Source of the DNA: JACCSI01 sp035575715 | Lineage (GTDB): Bacteria > Acidobacteriota > Vicinamibacteria > Vicinamibacterales > UBA2999 | Reading direction: 5' to 3' | Length of the DNA: 64,000 bases | NCBI GenBank assembly: GCA_035575715.1 | Contig: DATLXN010000001.1 | Span: forward strand, 49,145-113,144 | Shown: piece after piece, positions 57,099-64,000 of the stretch | Position numbering within the stretch: position 1 is the stretch's first letter | Layout: each line of letters starts with the position of its first letter | Notes under the pieces: model-generated | Told to the model about the DNA's origin: nothing | Database searches by the model: none | What the model saw: the letters and a program-made list of their open reading frames with translations, nothing else | Translations under genes and position numbers: made by a program

Positions 57099-58606
57099 GT
57101 GACCGGTGGGAGCGCGTCGGCGCGCTGTTCGACCAGGCGTTGTCGCGTCCTACTGAGGAACGCGACGCCATCGTCGACGCGTCCGGCGAGCCCCCGGATG
57201 TGCGCGAGGAAGTGCAGTCGCTGCTTGCGGCTCATGCGGGTGCCGGCGAGTTCCTCGAGCAACCGGCGACCGCGGCGGTTCGAGACGTCGTTCTCTCGAG
57301 CGGCACGCTCGTCGGCCCGTACCGGATTGACGCGGTCCTCGGGCGCGGCGGCATGGGCGTGGTTTACGCCGCCGATGACACCAGGCTGCATCGCCGCGTC
57401 GCCTTGAAATGGCTGTCGCCCGACGTCGCCAGCCAGCCCCATCAACGCGAACGGTTGCGCCGTGAAGCACGGGCGACGGCGGCGCTCGACCACCCGGGCA
57501 TCGCGACTGTCTACGCCCTCGAGGAGTTCGATGCGCAACTGTTCATCGCGTCGGAGTATCTCGACGGCGAGACCCTGCGCGTCGAACTCGACCGCGGCGC
57601 GCTGCCCGCCGCCACTGCGCATGCGACGGCACTCGAGGTCGCGCGCGCGCTGTGTGCCGCCCATGAAGGCGGCATCGTGCATCGCGATCTCAAGCCGGAA
57701 AACGTCCTGCGGACGACCAGCGGCAGGCTGAAGATCCTCGACTTTGGTCTGGCCCAGTTTCACGAAGCGGCGCGCGATCTGCTGTCGCGACCGCGGCTCA
57801 CCGAGCCGGGAATCATTGCCGGCACGCCTCCCTACATGTCGCCCGAGCAATTGCTCGGCCGCGACACAGACTTTCGCAGCGACCACTTCGCGTTCGGCAT
57901 TCTGCTTTACGAGCTGTACACCGGCCGACACCCCTTCGGTGGGCGCTCGCTGCCGTCGACGATCGCCCAGATCCTCGCCGCCGAGCCACAGCACCCCGGT
58001 TCCGACGGGCACATGCCCGCGGCGGTGTGGGCCATTGTCGAGCAGTGCCTGAAGAAAGACCCCGTGCAGCGGTTCCCCGCGACTCGCGCGTTAATCAACG
58101 CGCTCGAAAGGGGGACCCTTTCGGGTGGGACCCTTCCGGGTGGGACCCTTTCGGGTGGGACTTTTCCCGAGCATGTACCCAGCACTCAGCACCTGGCACT
58201 CAGCACTTTGAAGTGGTGGCGGTTTCATCAGTTCGCCGCCGCCATGGCCTACTGGTCGATGGTCTGGCCGGTGTGGCACATCCACGGTGCGGTGCCCCGT
58301 GTCGGCTTGCTCTTTTTCTTTGCGACGCTTGCCGCGGTCGTCGCCGCCGGCACTCTGCGGTTGCACTTATGGTTTTCTTCGCGGGTGTATCCGGAAGATC
58401 TCGCGGAGCAACGCGCCGATGTGGCGCCGTGGATCCGCGCGGCCGACATCATCTTTTGCGCGCTGCTGATCATCGGCGGCATCGCCCTCCCTGCCGGGCG
58501 AGCCGGATGGGCCGCCGTGCTGATCTCCTTTGGCATCGGCTCGGCGCTGGCCTTTTTGTTCATTGAACCAGCCACCGCCCGCGCCGCCTTCCGTAAAGCC
58601 GACTAG
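57095..58606 (+). CDS. Membrane Ser/Thr protein kinase coupled to ECF sigma factor
   Basis: 503 aa, start GTG. Residues ~10-60 are a helical region (PPDVREEVQSLLAAH). Kinase domain ~75-335 complete: GRGGMGVVYAADD, Lys in VALKWL, HRDLKPENVL, LDFGLA, MSPEQLL. The linker (~339-375) is built from four 15-bp units (58112-58171, GGTLS/P repeats) and a heptamer array (58177-58204). Then four membrane helices (AYWSMVWPVWHI to the end). Likely senses a membrane signal and phosphorylates the sigma factor or its partners. Confidence 0.9.
   Translation: MSDRWERVGALFDQALSRPTEERDAIVDASGEPPDVREEVQSLLAAHAGAGEFLEQPATAAVRDVVLSSGTLVGPYRIDAVLGRGGMGVVYAADDTRLHRRVALKWLSPDVASQPHQRERLRREARATAALDHPGIATVYALEEFDAQLFIASEYLDGETLRVELDRGALPAATAHATALEVARALCAAHEGGIVHRDLKPENVLRTTSGRLKILDFGLAQFHEAARDLLSRPRLTEPGIIAGTPPYMSPEQLLGRDTDFRSDHFAFGILLYELYTGRHPFGGRSLPSTIAQILAAEPQHPGSDGHMPAAVWAIVEQCLKKDPVQRFPATRALINALERGTLSGGTLPGGTLSGGTFPEHVPSTQHLALSTLKWWRFHQFAAAMAYWSMVWPVWHIHGAVPRVGLLFFFATLAAVVAAGTLRLHLWFSSRVYPEDLAEQRADVAPWIRAADIIFCALLIIGGIALPAGRAGWAAVLISFGIGSALAFLFIEPATARAAFRKAD
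58112..58204. repeat. In-frame repeats encoding the kinase linker
   Basis: Four 15-bp units GGGACCCTTTCGGGT (58112, 58127, 58142, 58157), then heptamers ACCCAGC, ACTCAGC, ACCTGGC, ACTCAGC. Both families occur elsewhere in the window outside genes. Confidence 0.8.
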
Positions 58607-58652
58607 ACGCGTCGTCTTCCCGAGCGTGTGCTCTCTGCGCTCTCTCGCTATG

Positions 58653-58695
58653 TTTGTGTAATCTGTGGTCTGTGTAATCTGTGTAATCTGTGGTT
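58653..58695. repeat. GTGTAATCT tandem array
   Basis: Repeats of TGTGTAATC and TGTGGTC, ending 1 nt before the GTG at 58697. It lies where the acetyltransferase ribosome site would be. Confidence 0.6.
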
Positions 58696-58696
58696 C

Positions 58697-59164
58697 GTGA
58701 TTAGACCAGCGACTCCCTCCGACCTCCCGGTTCTCGGACGTCTCGGCGCCACGCTGATGCGTACCCATTACGCGTTCGACCCGCAGCGCTTCCTGTCGCC
58801 GGGCGACGACCCCGAAGGCGGCTATGCGTGGTTCCTCGAGACGCAACTGCGCGAGGACGACGCTGCGGTCTTCGTGGCGGAACAAGACGATCACGTCGTC
58901 GGCTACATCTATGCAGCGCTGGAGCCGCTGTCGTGGAAGGAACTGCGTGGACCCGCCGGCTTCATTCACGACATCGTCGTCAATGAATCGGCGCGACGGA
59001 GTGGAGTCGCGCGCGAACTCCTCGAGGCGGCGGTCGCATGGCTGCGCGGACGCGGTGCGCCGCGGGTGATGCTCTGGACCGCTGCGCCGAATCATGCCGC
59101 GCGAACGCTATTTGCGGCGCGCGGGTTCAGGGACACGATGGTCGAAATGACGCTGGAGCTATAG
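58697..59164 (+). CDS. GNAT-family N-acetyltransferase
   Basis: 155 aa from the GTG at 58697 (VIRPATPSDLPVLGRL); the longer open frame reads through a repeat array and is discarded. GNAT fold: DAAVFVAEQDDHVVGYIYAA, IHDIVVNESARRSGVARELLEA (acetyl-CoA loop with RRSGVA), ARTLFAARGFRDTMVEM. Substrate not known. Confidence 0.85.
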   Translation: MIRPATPSDLPVLGRLGATLMRTHYAFDPQRFLSPGDDPEGGYAWFLETQLREDDAAVFVAEQDDHVVGYIYAALEPLSWKELRGPAGFIHDIVVNESARRSGVARELLEAAVAWLRGRGAPRVMLWTAAPNHAARTLFAARGFRDTMVEMTLEL

Positions 59165-59170
59165 GCGTCG

Positions 59171-60229
59171 CTATTTGTTGTTCAGGAACCGCTTGACGAT
59201 TCCGGCGCCAAGCAGCGCGTAGGCGGCAAACCCGGGACGCGCGGGTTGCATGGTCGCACCGGGCTCACCTGGCGATGGTTTGGTCACAGGCACCTTCGAG
59301 CCACCGCTTCGTTGCCGCTCTTGGTAGTCGCGCGCCGCGGCCGCACCAACCTTCTTCTTCTGCCCGGCCACCTTTTCACCGGGTTCCTTGCCGTGCGGTG
59401 ACGCGTGTTCGATCTCCGCATTCATCTCGGCGCCGACCAGGACCGCCAGGCCGGTGATGTAAAACCACAGCATCAGGACGATCACGCCGCCCAGCGATCC
59501 GTACGTGGTGTAGTCGGAGAAGTTGGCCACGTAGATCTTGAAGGCGAGCGATGCGCTCAGCCACAGCGCCGTCGCCAGCACCGCGCCGGGACTGACCCAC
59601 TCCCAGTCCTGTTTAGCGTCGGGCGCAAAGTAGTAAATGATGCCAATCGCCACCGCGATCAGGATGAACGCGACCGGCCACTGCACGATTTTCCAGATCA
59701 GCACAAACGTCGGACCCAATCCCATCGTTGCCGCGAGACGTTCCGCCATCGCCGGGCCCACCAGGATCAGCCCGAACGCGAGCACGATAAACGCGGCGAG
59801 CGACACGGTGAGGCCAAGCGCGACGAGGCGAACCTTCCACCACGATCGCCCTTCTTCAATGTCGTAGGCACGATTCAACGCGTCGGTAATGCCGAGAATC
59901 GCACCCGAGCTACTCCACAGGGCGAGTAACAGGCCCATCGTGAACGCGCCGTGGTCGGGCCCTTCGGCCGCCGTCGTCAGTTGTTCGCGCAGGATCTCGA
60001 CGATCGCCTCGGGGGCGACGCCCGACATCGAGCTGACAATGTCTTGAAGCAGGTTGGACGGGAAGAAACTCGCCAGCGCGACTACCGAGACCATCGCCGG
60101 AACCAAGGCGAGCAGGAAGTAGTAGGCGAGCTGAGCGGCGAGGCCGAGGACGTTGTCGGCACTGATATCTTTGAAGGTGCGGCTGATGAGCTCGCCCCAT
60201 GTGATCGGAATCTTGAAAGTGCGGAACAT
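59171..60229 (-). CDS. YihY/BrkB-family inner-membrane protein
   Basis: 352 aa from the ATG at 60229. Six helices within ISADNVLGLAAQLAYYFLLA...VLVGAEMNAEIEHAS, including the family motif GAILGITDALNRAYDIEEGRSWW and MLWFYITGLAVLVGAEMNAE. Its ~70-residue C-terminus is hydrophilic and basic. Once named ribonuclease BN by error; probable transport or membrane-stability role. Confidence 0.87.
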   Translation of the reverse strand: MFRTFKIPITWGELISRTFKDISADNVLGLAAQLAYYFLLALVPAMVSVVALASFFPSNLLQDIVSSMSGVAPEAIVEILREQLTTAAEGPDHGAFTMGLLLALWSSSGAILGITDALNRAYDIEEGRSWWKVRLVALGLTVSLAAFIVLAFGLILVGPAMAERLAATMGLGPTFVLIWKIVQWPVAFILIAVAIGIIYYFAPDAKQDWEWVSPGAVLATALWLSASLAFKIYVANFSDYTTYGSLGGVIVLMLWFYITGLAVLVGAEMNAEIEHASPHGKEPGEKVAGQKKKVGAAAARDYQERQRSGGSKVPVTKPSPGEPGATMQPARPGFAAYALLGAGIVKRFLNNK

Positions 60230-60291
60230 GGCCTCCGGCCTTGCAATCGGACGGCCAAGGGGTCGGTGCTCAGTCCAGCCCCGCAGCATCG

Positions 60292-60561
60292 CTACTGTTG
60301 CGTCGGCGCGCTGTCGGCGTGGGAGACCAGCGCTTCACGCAACTTGGCGCGCAGGTCGTCTTCGAGTTCGTCCTGACTGCCGCGATCCAGGTTCAGGATC
60401 AGCATGCACGGTTCCTTATGGCAGCCGGCGATGGTCACGAGCAATTCCACTCGTTCGCTGCCGCCATCGTTGGACGCGACGCCAACGACTTCAAATGCGC
60501 CGCCCATTTCGGCGGCGACAGCACGGCTGATGCGGGTGATGGCGTCGAGGGGAACGGTCAT
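60292..60561 (-). CDS. Small hypothetical protein
   Basis: 89 aa (VPLDAITRISRAVAAEMGG, RVELLVTIAGCHKEPCMLIL, ELEDDLRAKLREAL), soluble, compact alpha/beta pattern with two Cys. Divergently placed from the following secreted protein. No family recognised. Confidence 0.6.
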   Translation of the reverse strand: MTVPLDAITRISRAVAAEMGGAFEVVGVASNDGGSERVELLVTIAGCHKEPCMLILNLDRGSQDELEDDLRAKLREALVSHADSAPTQQ

Positions 60562-60602
60562 GGATCCAGCTTACACTGGAGATGCTGCCGCTGGAGAATC
60601 AC

Positions 60603-61052
60603 ATGAAAACTGCTGGGCTCGCGCTGCTCATCGCCGCTGTGTCTGCCGTCGTCTCCGCTCAGGACATTAAACCCGTGCCCAAAGACTCCGTTGAAGTCGA
60701 GGCGCGTGGCTGTTTGAAGGGACGCGTGTTCACCGCGACCGAAGGTCCGGCCGACGAAGGGACGCGGCGCGGCCCGGACATCAGCGGCCGGCACTTCCGG
60801 GTCAGTGCCAAACGCGATGTGATGCACGAGGTGAAGAAGTACAACGGGCAGTTTGTCGAGCTGGTCGGTATCGTGCGGAAGGCGGCGCTCGACGATCAGG
60901 GGATCGGGATGAAGGTTGGTCGCGGGCGGGTGATTATCGGCGCACCAGGCAACGACCCGACGCGCATGAACCTGCCGAGTACCGCGCCGACCATGGCCGG
61001 GATCGACGTGACGGCAGTCCGCCTGCTGACCGACGCCTGCCCCATCCGGTAA
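60603..61052 (+). CDS. Secreted protein of unknown function
   Basis: 149 aa from the ATG at 60603 (GGAGAA upstream); ATG at 60582 is an alternative. Signal peptide KTAGLALLIAAVSAVVSAQ. Mature part: a small beta-type domain (VEARGCLKGRVFTATEG, HFRVSAKRDVMHEVKKYNGQ, FVELVGIVRKAALDDQ), the pattern of an OB-like fold. Function unknown. Confidence 0.7.
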   Translation: MKTAGLALLIAAVSAVVSAQDIKPVPKDSVEVEARGCLKGRVFTATEGPADEGTRRGPDISGRHFRVSAKRDVMHEVKKYNGQFVELVGIVRKAALDDQGIGMKVGRGRVIIGAPGNDPTRMNLPSTAPTMAGIDVTAVRLLTDACPIR

Positions 61053-61057
61053 TTGCC

Positions 61058-61174
61058 ATGTTTGTCTTTTTCTCGAATCGACTGGGCTGTCTCGGATCGA
61101 TCGGCCTGTCGATCGTCGGAACGTTGTTGTTGATTCTATTGATGCGCAGTTGCTCCGGCGCACCCGCGTGGTGA
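61058..61174 (+). CDS. 38-aa single-span membrane protein
   Basis: Begins MFVFFSNRLGCLGSIGLSIV then GTLLLILLMRSCSGAPAW: one hydrophobic helix bounded by Cys and Arg. The ATG is 5 nt after the previous stop and is close enough for coupling. The motif NRLGCLGS...LLRSC resembles small membrane proteins of unknown function seen in several phyla (impression only). Confidence 0.55.
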   Translation: MFVFFSNRLGCLGSIGLSIVGTLLLILLMRSCSGAPAW

Positions 61175-61178
61175 ACAA

Positions 61179-62045
61179 CTACATTTTCTTCAGTCGCGCC
61201 ACCGCTCGCGTCAACGACCGCTTCTTCTTGTGAAGATCGGCCCATAGATCGCCGACCTTCTTGATCCGCGCGGCGACGTTGCGCACGGTCACCGACCGTG
61301 GCGTGATCGTCCCCCGTTCCACCTCTTCCCACGTGCACGGGGCTGAGATCGGCGCCCCGGTTTTGGCCCGGACCGCATACGTGGCCGCAAATGTCGCGCT
61401 ATAGCCATTGCGGCCGGTATCGACGAAGATGCGCCCGCGTCGATCGGCTTTGCTGAATTCACGGGTCAGCGTTTTGGGATGGCGGGCGACCAGCACCGCG
61501 CCCACCGCGTTGGCAAATCGCGCGACCTCGGCCATCTCCGTCTTCCGATCGAGCGGCACGACAATGTGGAAGCCTTTCGAGCCAGAGGTCTTGATCGACG
61601 AGGGCAGGCCCAGTTCCTCGAGCAGATCTCGTAACCCGAGCGCGGCATCGCGCAACACCTCAGGCTGATCCTTCGAGGGATCGAGATCGAACACCAGGAT
61701 GTCCGGGTAATAAACCTCCGGCGCACGCGAGGTCCACACGTGCGGAGTGATGCAGTTCTGATTGACCACCCATAACAGCGACTTGATGTCGGTCACCAAC
61801 GGGTGGTGCAGGGTGCCTTCATTCTTTGACACTTCAACGCGCTGCAGCCAGTCGGGAAACCCTTTGGAGACGTCTTTCTGCCAGAACCCTTTTTTGCCGA
61901 TGCCCGCAGGATAGCGCTCCATCGTGAGTGGGCGCGCGCGCAGATGCGGCAGCAGCGCGGGCGCGATGCCCTCGTAATACGCAGCCAGTTCTCCTTTCGT
62001 GATGCCGTCGTCGGGGAACAGGATCTTTTCCGGATGGGTAATCAC
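61179..62045 (-). CDS. LigD-type polymerase domain protein
   Basis: 288 aa, start GTG. Archaeo-eukaryotic primase fold of LigD: EKILFPDDGITKGELAAYYE, GFWQKDVSKGFPDWL, LWVVNQNCITPHVWTS, LVFDLDPSK (metal-binding Asp), SGSKGFHIVVPL, FSKADRRGRIFVDTGRNG. Stand-alone PolDom proteins fill gaps in non-homologous end joining. No Ku or ligase gene is visible here, so a remote partner is expected. Confidence 0.88.
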   Translation of the reverse strand: MITHPEKILFPDDGITKGELAAYYEGIAPALLPHLRARPLTMERYPAGIGKKGFWQKDVSKGFPDWLQRVEVSKNEGTLHHPLVTDIKSLLWVVNQNCITPHVWTSRAPEVYYPDILVFDLDPSKDQPEVLRDAALGLRDLLEELGLPSSIKTSGSKGFHIVVPLDRKTEMAEVARFANAVGAVLVARHPKTLTREFSKADRRGRIFVDTGRNGYSATFAATYAVRAKTGAPISAPCTWEEVERGTITPRSVTVRNVAARIKKVGDLWADLHKKKRSLTRAVARLKKM

Positions 62046-62192
62046 GTTGCTTCACGATCTCCGCGGACGTGTCGGGCCAGGGGGCGATTGCTGCCGAGAT
62101 GGCGGAGGACCTGGGCGACAGCTCATCACTATAGCGGCGGCGATGTAACACGGTGTTGCCCTGGCGGATACACGCATTTAACGTCGCGACGA

Positions 62193-62198
62193 TACGTT
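62193..62198 (+). promoter_or_regulatory. TACGTT -10 box, leaderless start of PstS-like gene
   Basis: TACGTT ends 6 nt before the ATG at 62205. No Shine-Dalgarno sequence is present. Confidence 0.4.
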
Positions 62199-62204
62199 GG
62201 TTGC

Positions 62205-63254
62205 ATGACGCAACTATGTGATCGACAGATCGTTCGTTGGTCGCAGCTCCTGCTCGCAGGCGCGGCCATGCTGATGGTGGCCGGATGCGCCAACTCCTCC
62301 CCTGAGGCAGCCGGGGCGCCGACGGCGCACATTACTGCCGACGGGTCGAGTACCGTGTTTCCACTGACCAATGCGGTCAGTGCGGAGTTTCAGCAACTGC
62401 ATCCCGCCGTCAAGGTGTCGGTGGCGGCTTCCGGGACAGGAAGCGGCTTTGACAAATTCTGCCGCGGTGAGATCGACATTCAAAGCGCGTCGCGCCCGAT
62501 CGATGCGACTGAGAAAGCGGCCTGTGACAAGAAGAACATTGCGTTCCTTGAAGTGCCGGTGGCCTTTGACGCGCTGACCATTATCGTGCACCCCAGCAAT
62601 CACTGGGCGACGAGTATAACCATCGCCGAACTCCGCAAATTATGGGCGCCGGCGGCGCAAGGCCGTGTGATGCGCTGGTCTGATGTGCGCGCGGGATGGC
62701 CGTCTGAACCGATCCATCTGTTTGGCCCGGGTACCGCCTCAGGAACCTTCGACTTCTTCACCGAGGTGGTCACCGGCACAACCGGCTCATCGCGCCGTGA
62801 TTACAACGCCAGTGAAGACGCCAACGTGATTGTTCGCGGGGTCGCCGCCGACCCGTATTGCCTCGGCTACGTCGGGTACGGTCACTTCGCCCAACATGAG
62901 CCAGCGTTGAAGGCGGTCGCAGTCGATGGCCAGCTCGGGGCCGCCGGGCAGGGGCCGGTGGTGCCAGAGGTTGATACCGTGCGGCGCGGCCTCTACCAAC
63001 CGCTGTCGCGCGCGCTGTTCATTTACGTCAACGCCAAGAGCGCCGAGCGGGAAGTACTCAACGATTTCGTGACCTTCTATCTGGCCCAGGATGAAGCCCT
63101 GATCGATCGCGTCGGCGGCATTCCGCTCAGTTCACGCGCCTATGAACTGATTCGCGAGCGCGTCGCCAGGCGCGCGCCGGGGACGCTGTTTGCCGACCGT
63201 GCGGTGCTCCAGCGGAATATCGAGATGGTGCTGGCAGAATCTAAACAGCAATAG
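62205..63254 (+). CDS. pstS: Phosphate-binding lipoprotein of the PstS family
   Basis: 349 aa from the ATG at 62205; the longer upstream frame lacks a signal. Lipobox VAGCANS gives a membrane-anchored product. Ligand motifs of the PstS family: ADGSSTVFPLTNAVSAEFQQ, SGTGSGFDKFCRGEIDIQSA, SRPIDATE, GPGTASGTFDF. Binds phosphate outside the cytoplasmic membrane for PstCAB, whose genes are not within the window, so delivery partner or regulation (PhoU, PhoR) cannot be stated. Confidence 0.88.
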   Translation: MTQLCDRQIVRWSQLLLAGAAMLMVAGCANSSPEAAGAPTAHITADGSSTVFPLTNAVSAEFQQLHPAVKVSVAASGTGSGFDKFCRGEIDIQSASRPIDATEKAACDKKNIAFLEVPVAFDALTIIVHPSNHWATSITIAELRKLWAPAAQGRVMRWSDVRAGWPSEPIHLFGPGTASGTFDFFTEVVTGTTGSSRRDYNASEDANVIVRGVAADPYCLGYVGYGHFAQHEPALKAVAVDGQLGAAGQGPVVPEVDTVRRGLYQPLSRALFIYVNAKSAEREVLNDFVTFYLAQDEALIDRVGGIPLSSRAYELIRERVARRAPGTLFADRAVLQRNIEMVLAESKQQ

Positions 63255-63492
63255 CGGCGGTGTCGTCCATCGTCTGCAGACAGGACGAACACATCGTGTG
63301 AGTGATCGCCGGCGGGCTTCCGGCAAACACGCCGGAGCGGTCGACAGCAGAATCCACCTCTTCCCACTGACCATCAACGGCGACCCGCTTGCACCAGCCA
63401 CACACCCGCAGCAAGTGATCGGGACCAGCCTCGGGTAGCGCGCTGGTGGTGCCGCACGGTTCCGTTCTGACCGTGACGCTCTCGAACATCAC
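63241..63492 (-). CDS. CxxC-domain part of a PAS/zinc protein, possibly frameshifted from the next entry
   Basis: 83 aa with LRVCGWCKRVAVDGQWEEVD and THTMCSSCLQTM. In relatives known to me this Cys-pair segment follows a PAS domain within one protein, as the upstream frame does here. Two explanations: one base change has split the gene, or this is a separate gene, since GGAGG lies just before ATG (GTGATGTTC). Ends convergently with the pstS gene, overlap 14 nt. Confidence 0.55.
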   Translation of the reverse strand: MMFESVTVRTEPCGTTSALPEAGPDHLLRVCGWCKRVAVDGQWEEVDSAVDRSGVFAGSPPAITHTMCSSCLQTMDDTAAIAV

Positions 63493-63775
63493 TTCCTCCG
63501 GCCGGCGCTGGACGCATTGTCATCTGCATGAATCGCTTTAATAACGGTGCGTCGCACCGGTACGAAAAACGAATGGTGTGCCCGTGCCGGACCCGCGCGA
63601 GCAGTCGGCGGTAGACCTGCCGGGTCGTCGAGTCACTCACGAAATCCCACAGTGAACGGCCGGTCACATCGGCCAGGTGCGGCGCATCGTTGGCGATCGC
63701 AAACGACACCCAGTCGTCGCCGAGCGCCGCGATGCTGTCGTATTCATCGATGCGATAACTGACCACCGCTCTCAC
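63374..63775 (-). CDS. PAS-domain protein, N-terminal part
   Basis: 133 aa, start GTG in a GTGA overlap with the response-regulator stop. Residues 1-92 form a PAS-like sensor (VVSYRIDEYDSIAALGDDWV, VTGRSLWDFVSDSTT, TIRFSYRCDAPLLKRFMQ). The remaining ~40 residues (RERHGQNGTVRHHQRAT) look like out-of-frame sequence, whereas a shift at ~63495 gives the Cys-pair domain. So probably a single PAS-zinc gene broken by a frameshift, or a sequencing error. Confidence 0.6.
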   Translation of the reverse strand: MRAVVSYRIDEYDSIAALGDDWVSFAIANDAPHLADVTGRSLWDFVSDSTTRQVYRRLLARVRHGHTIRFSYRCDAPLLKRFMQMTMRPAPAGGSDVRERHGQNGTVRHHQRATRGWSRSLAAGVWLVQAGRR

Positions 63776-64000
63776 TGGTCCTGCCTCGGCCGATCGAGCA
63801 ACTCGCGCACGCGGGTCAGCAGCTGCTGTGGTTTAAACGGCTTTTGCAGAAACTCGATCCCGGGTTCGAGCACGCCGTGACGGACGATGGCGTCGTCGGT
63901 ATACCCCGAGGTGAAGAGGATTGGAATCGAGCGATCGATCGCGCCGATCCGGTCGGCGAGTTCACGACCGCTCATGTGCGGCATCACCACATCGGTGATC
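63772..64000 (-). CDS. Response-regulator receiver domain, C-terminal part (continues past the window)
   Basis: Partial. Read leftward, the frame is open from the window edge: ITDVVMPHMSGRELADRIGA contains the phospho-acceptor Asp, followed by IPILFTSGYTDDAIVR and LQKPFKPQQLLTRVRELLD (the Lys-Pro switch). The domain ends in a short basic tail. It is either the C-terminal receiver of a hybrid histidine kinase or a single-domain regulator. Confidence 0.85.
   Translation of the reverse strand, partial: ITDVVMPHMSGRELADRIGAIDRSIPILFTSGYTDDAIVRHGVLEPGIEFLQKPFKPQQLLTRVRELLDRPRQDQ

Noticed and set aside
58628..58696. Longer start for the acetyltransferase
   Set aside because: The extension (CVICGLCNLCNLW) is a translation of a tandem repeat; the GNAT fold begins at 58697.
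61944..62204. 5' extension of the PstS-like gene
   Set aside because: A lipobox signal follows the ATG at 62205 and the upstream frame is antisense to the LigD gene.

Overview
The window is a GC-rich bacterial chromosome segment that I would place in Acidobacteriota, probably a Vicinamibacteria-like lineage. This is inferred from gene families, not from a marker gene. The clues are a TonB-dependent receptor with an N-terminal carboxypeptidase-regulatory domain, a TTG-started ECF sigma factor coupled by GTGA overlap to a membrane Ser/Thr kinase, a LytTR regulator with a LytS/YehU-type kinase, many secreted proteins of unknown function, many short 7-8 bp tandem repeats between genes, and many genes whose start codon sits 6-8 nt after a TANNNT box with no Shine-Dalgarno sequence (leaderless pattern).

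1-6.5 kb: the 3' part of a penicillin-acylase/FG-GAP/UnbV fusion, a dienelactone hydrolase followed by a TauE-type permease, a secreted protein of unknown function, a YhbY RNA-binding protein and a winged-helix/FHA regulator. 6.68-14.59 kb: an integrated mobile element bounded by a 12-bp direct repeat. A leftward operon of overlapping genes (XRE regulator, AlpA-like excisionase, archaeo-eukaryotic primase, PriCT/RepA-like helicase, small cargo genes) diverges from a rightward three-gene operon ending in a tyrosine integrase. It has two elaborate repeat regions, an 8-bp tandem array at the divergent promoter and a candidate origin made of 10-bp GTAC repeats plus a 17-bp inverted repeat. No capsid or tail genes are present, so it looks like a phage satellite or an integrative plasmid.

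14.7-23.5 kb: a tightly overlapping signalling/cell-wall cluster: FHA protein, 32-aa membrane peptide, PP2C phosphatase with an outer beta-helix, Ser/Thr kinase, a single polypeptide joining a RodA/FtsW-type SEDS polymerase to a class B penicillin-binding protein, and a second FHA protein. It parallels the actinobacterial fhaA-fhaB-pstP-rodA-pbpA-pknA-pknB locus. 23.4-35.2 kb: an FGE-sulfatase-fold protein, a serine beta-lactamase-fold hydrolase, a cupin, a phosphodiesterase/PHP fusion, two paralogous TPR proteins flanking a SCO1-like protein, and a histidine kinase co-transcribed with dinB-like and uup-like genes.

35.2-48 kb: two ABC-F proteins, a CsbD/glycine-rich stress protein, Mug glycosylase divergent from an EVE protein, a CNNM/CorC protein, an ABC exporter pair, an aldehyde dehydrogenase, a flavin-type oxidase and a rhomboid protease. 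48-64 kb: TonB receptor, LytTR two-component pair, GlgB, cyclophilin, sigma factor/kinase pair, GNAT, YihY, small secreted and membrane proteins, LigD-type polymerase, PstS-like protein, a possibly frameshifted PAS/zinc protein and the end of a response-regulator receiver domain running off the window.

No rRNA, intact tRNA, CRISPR array or transposase was found.
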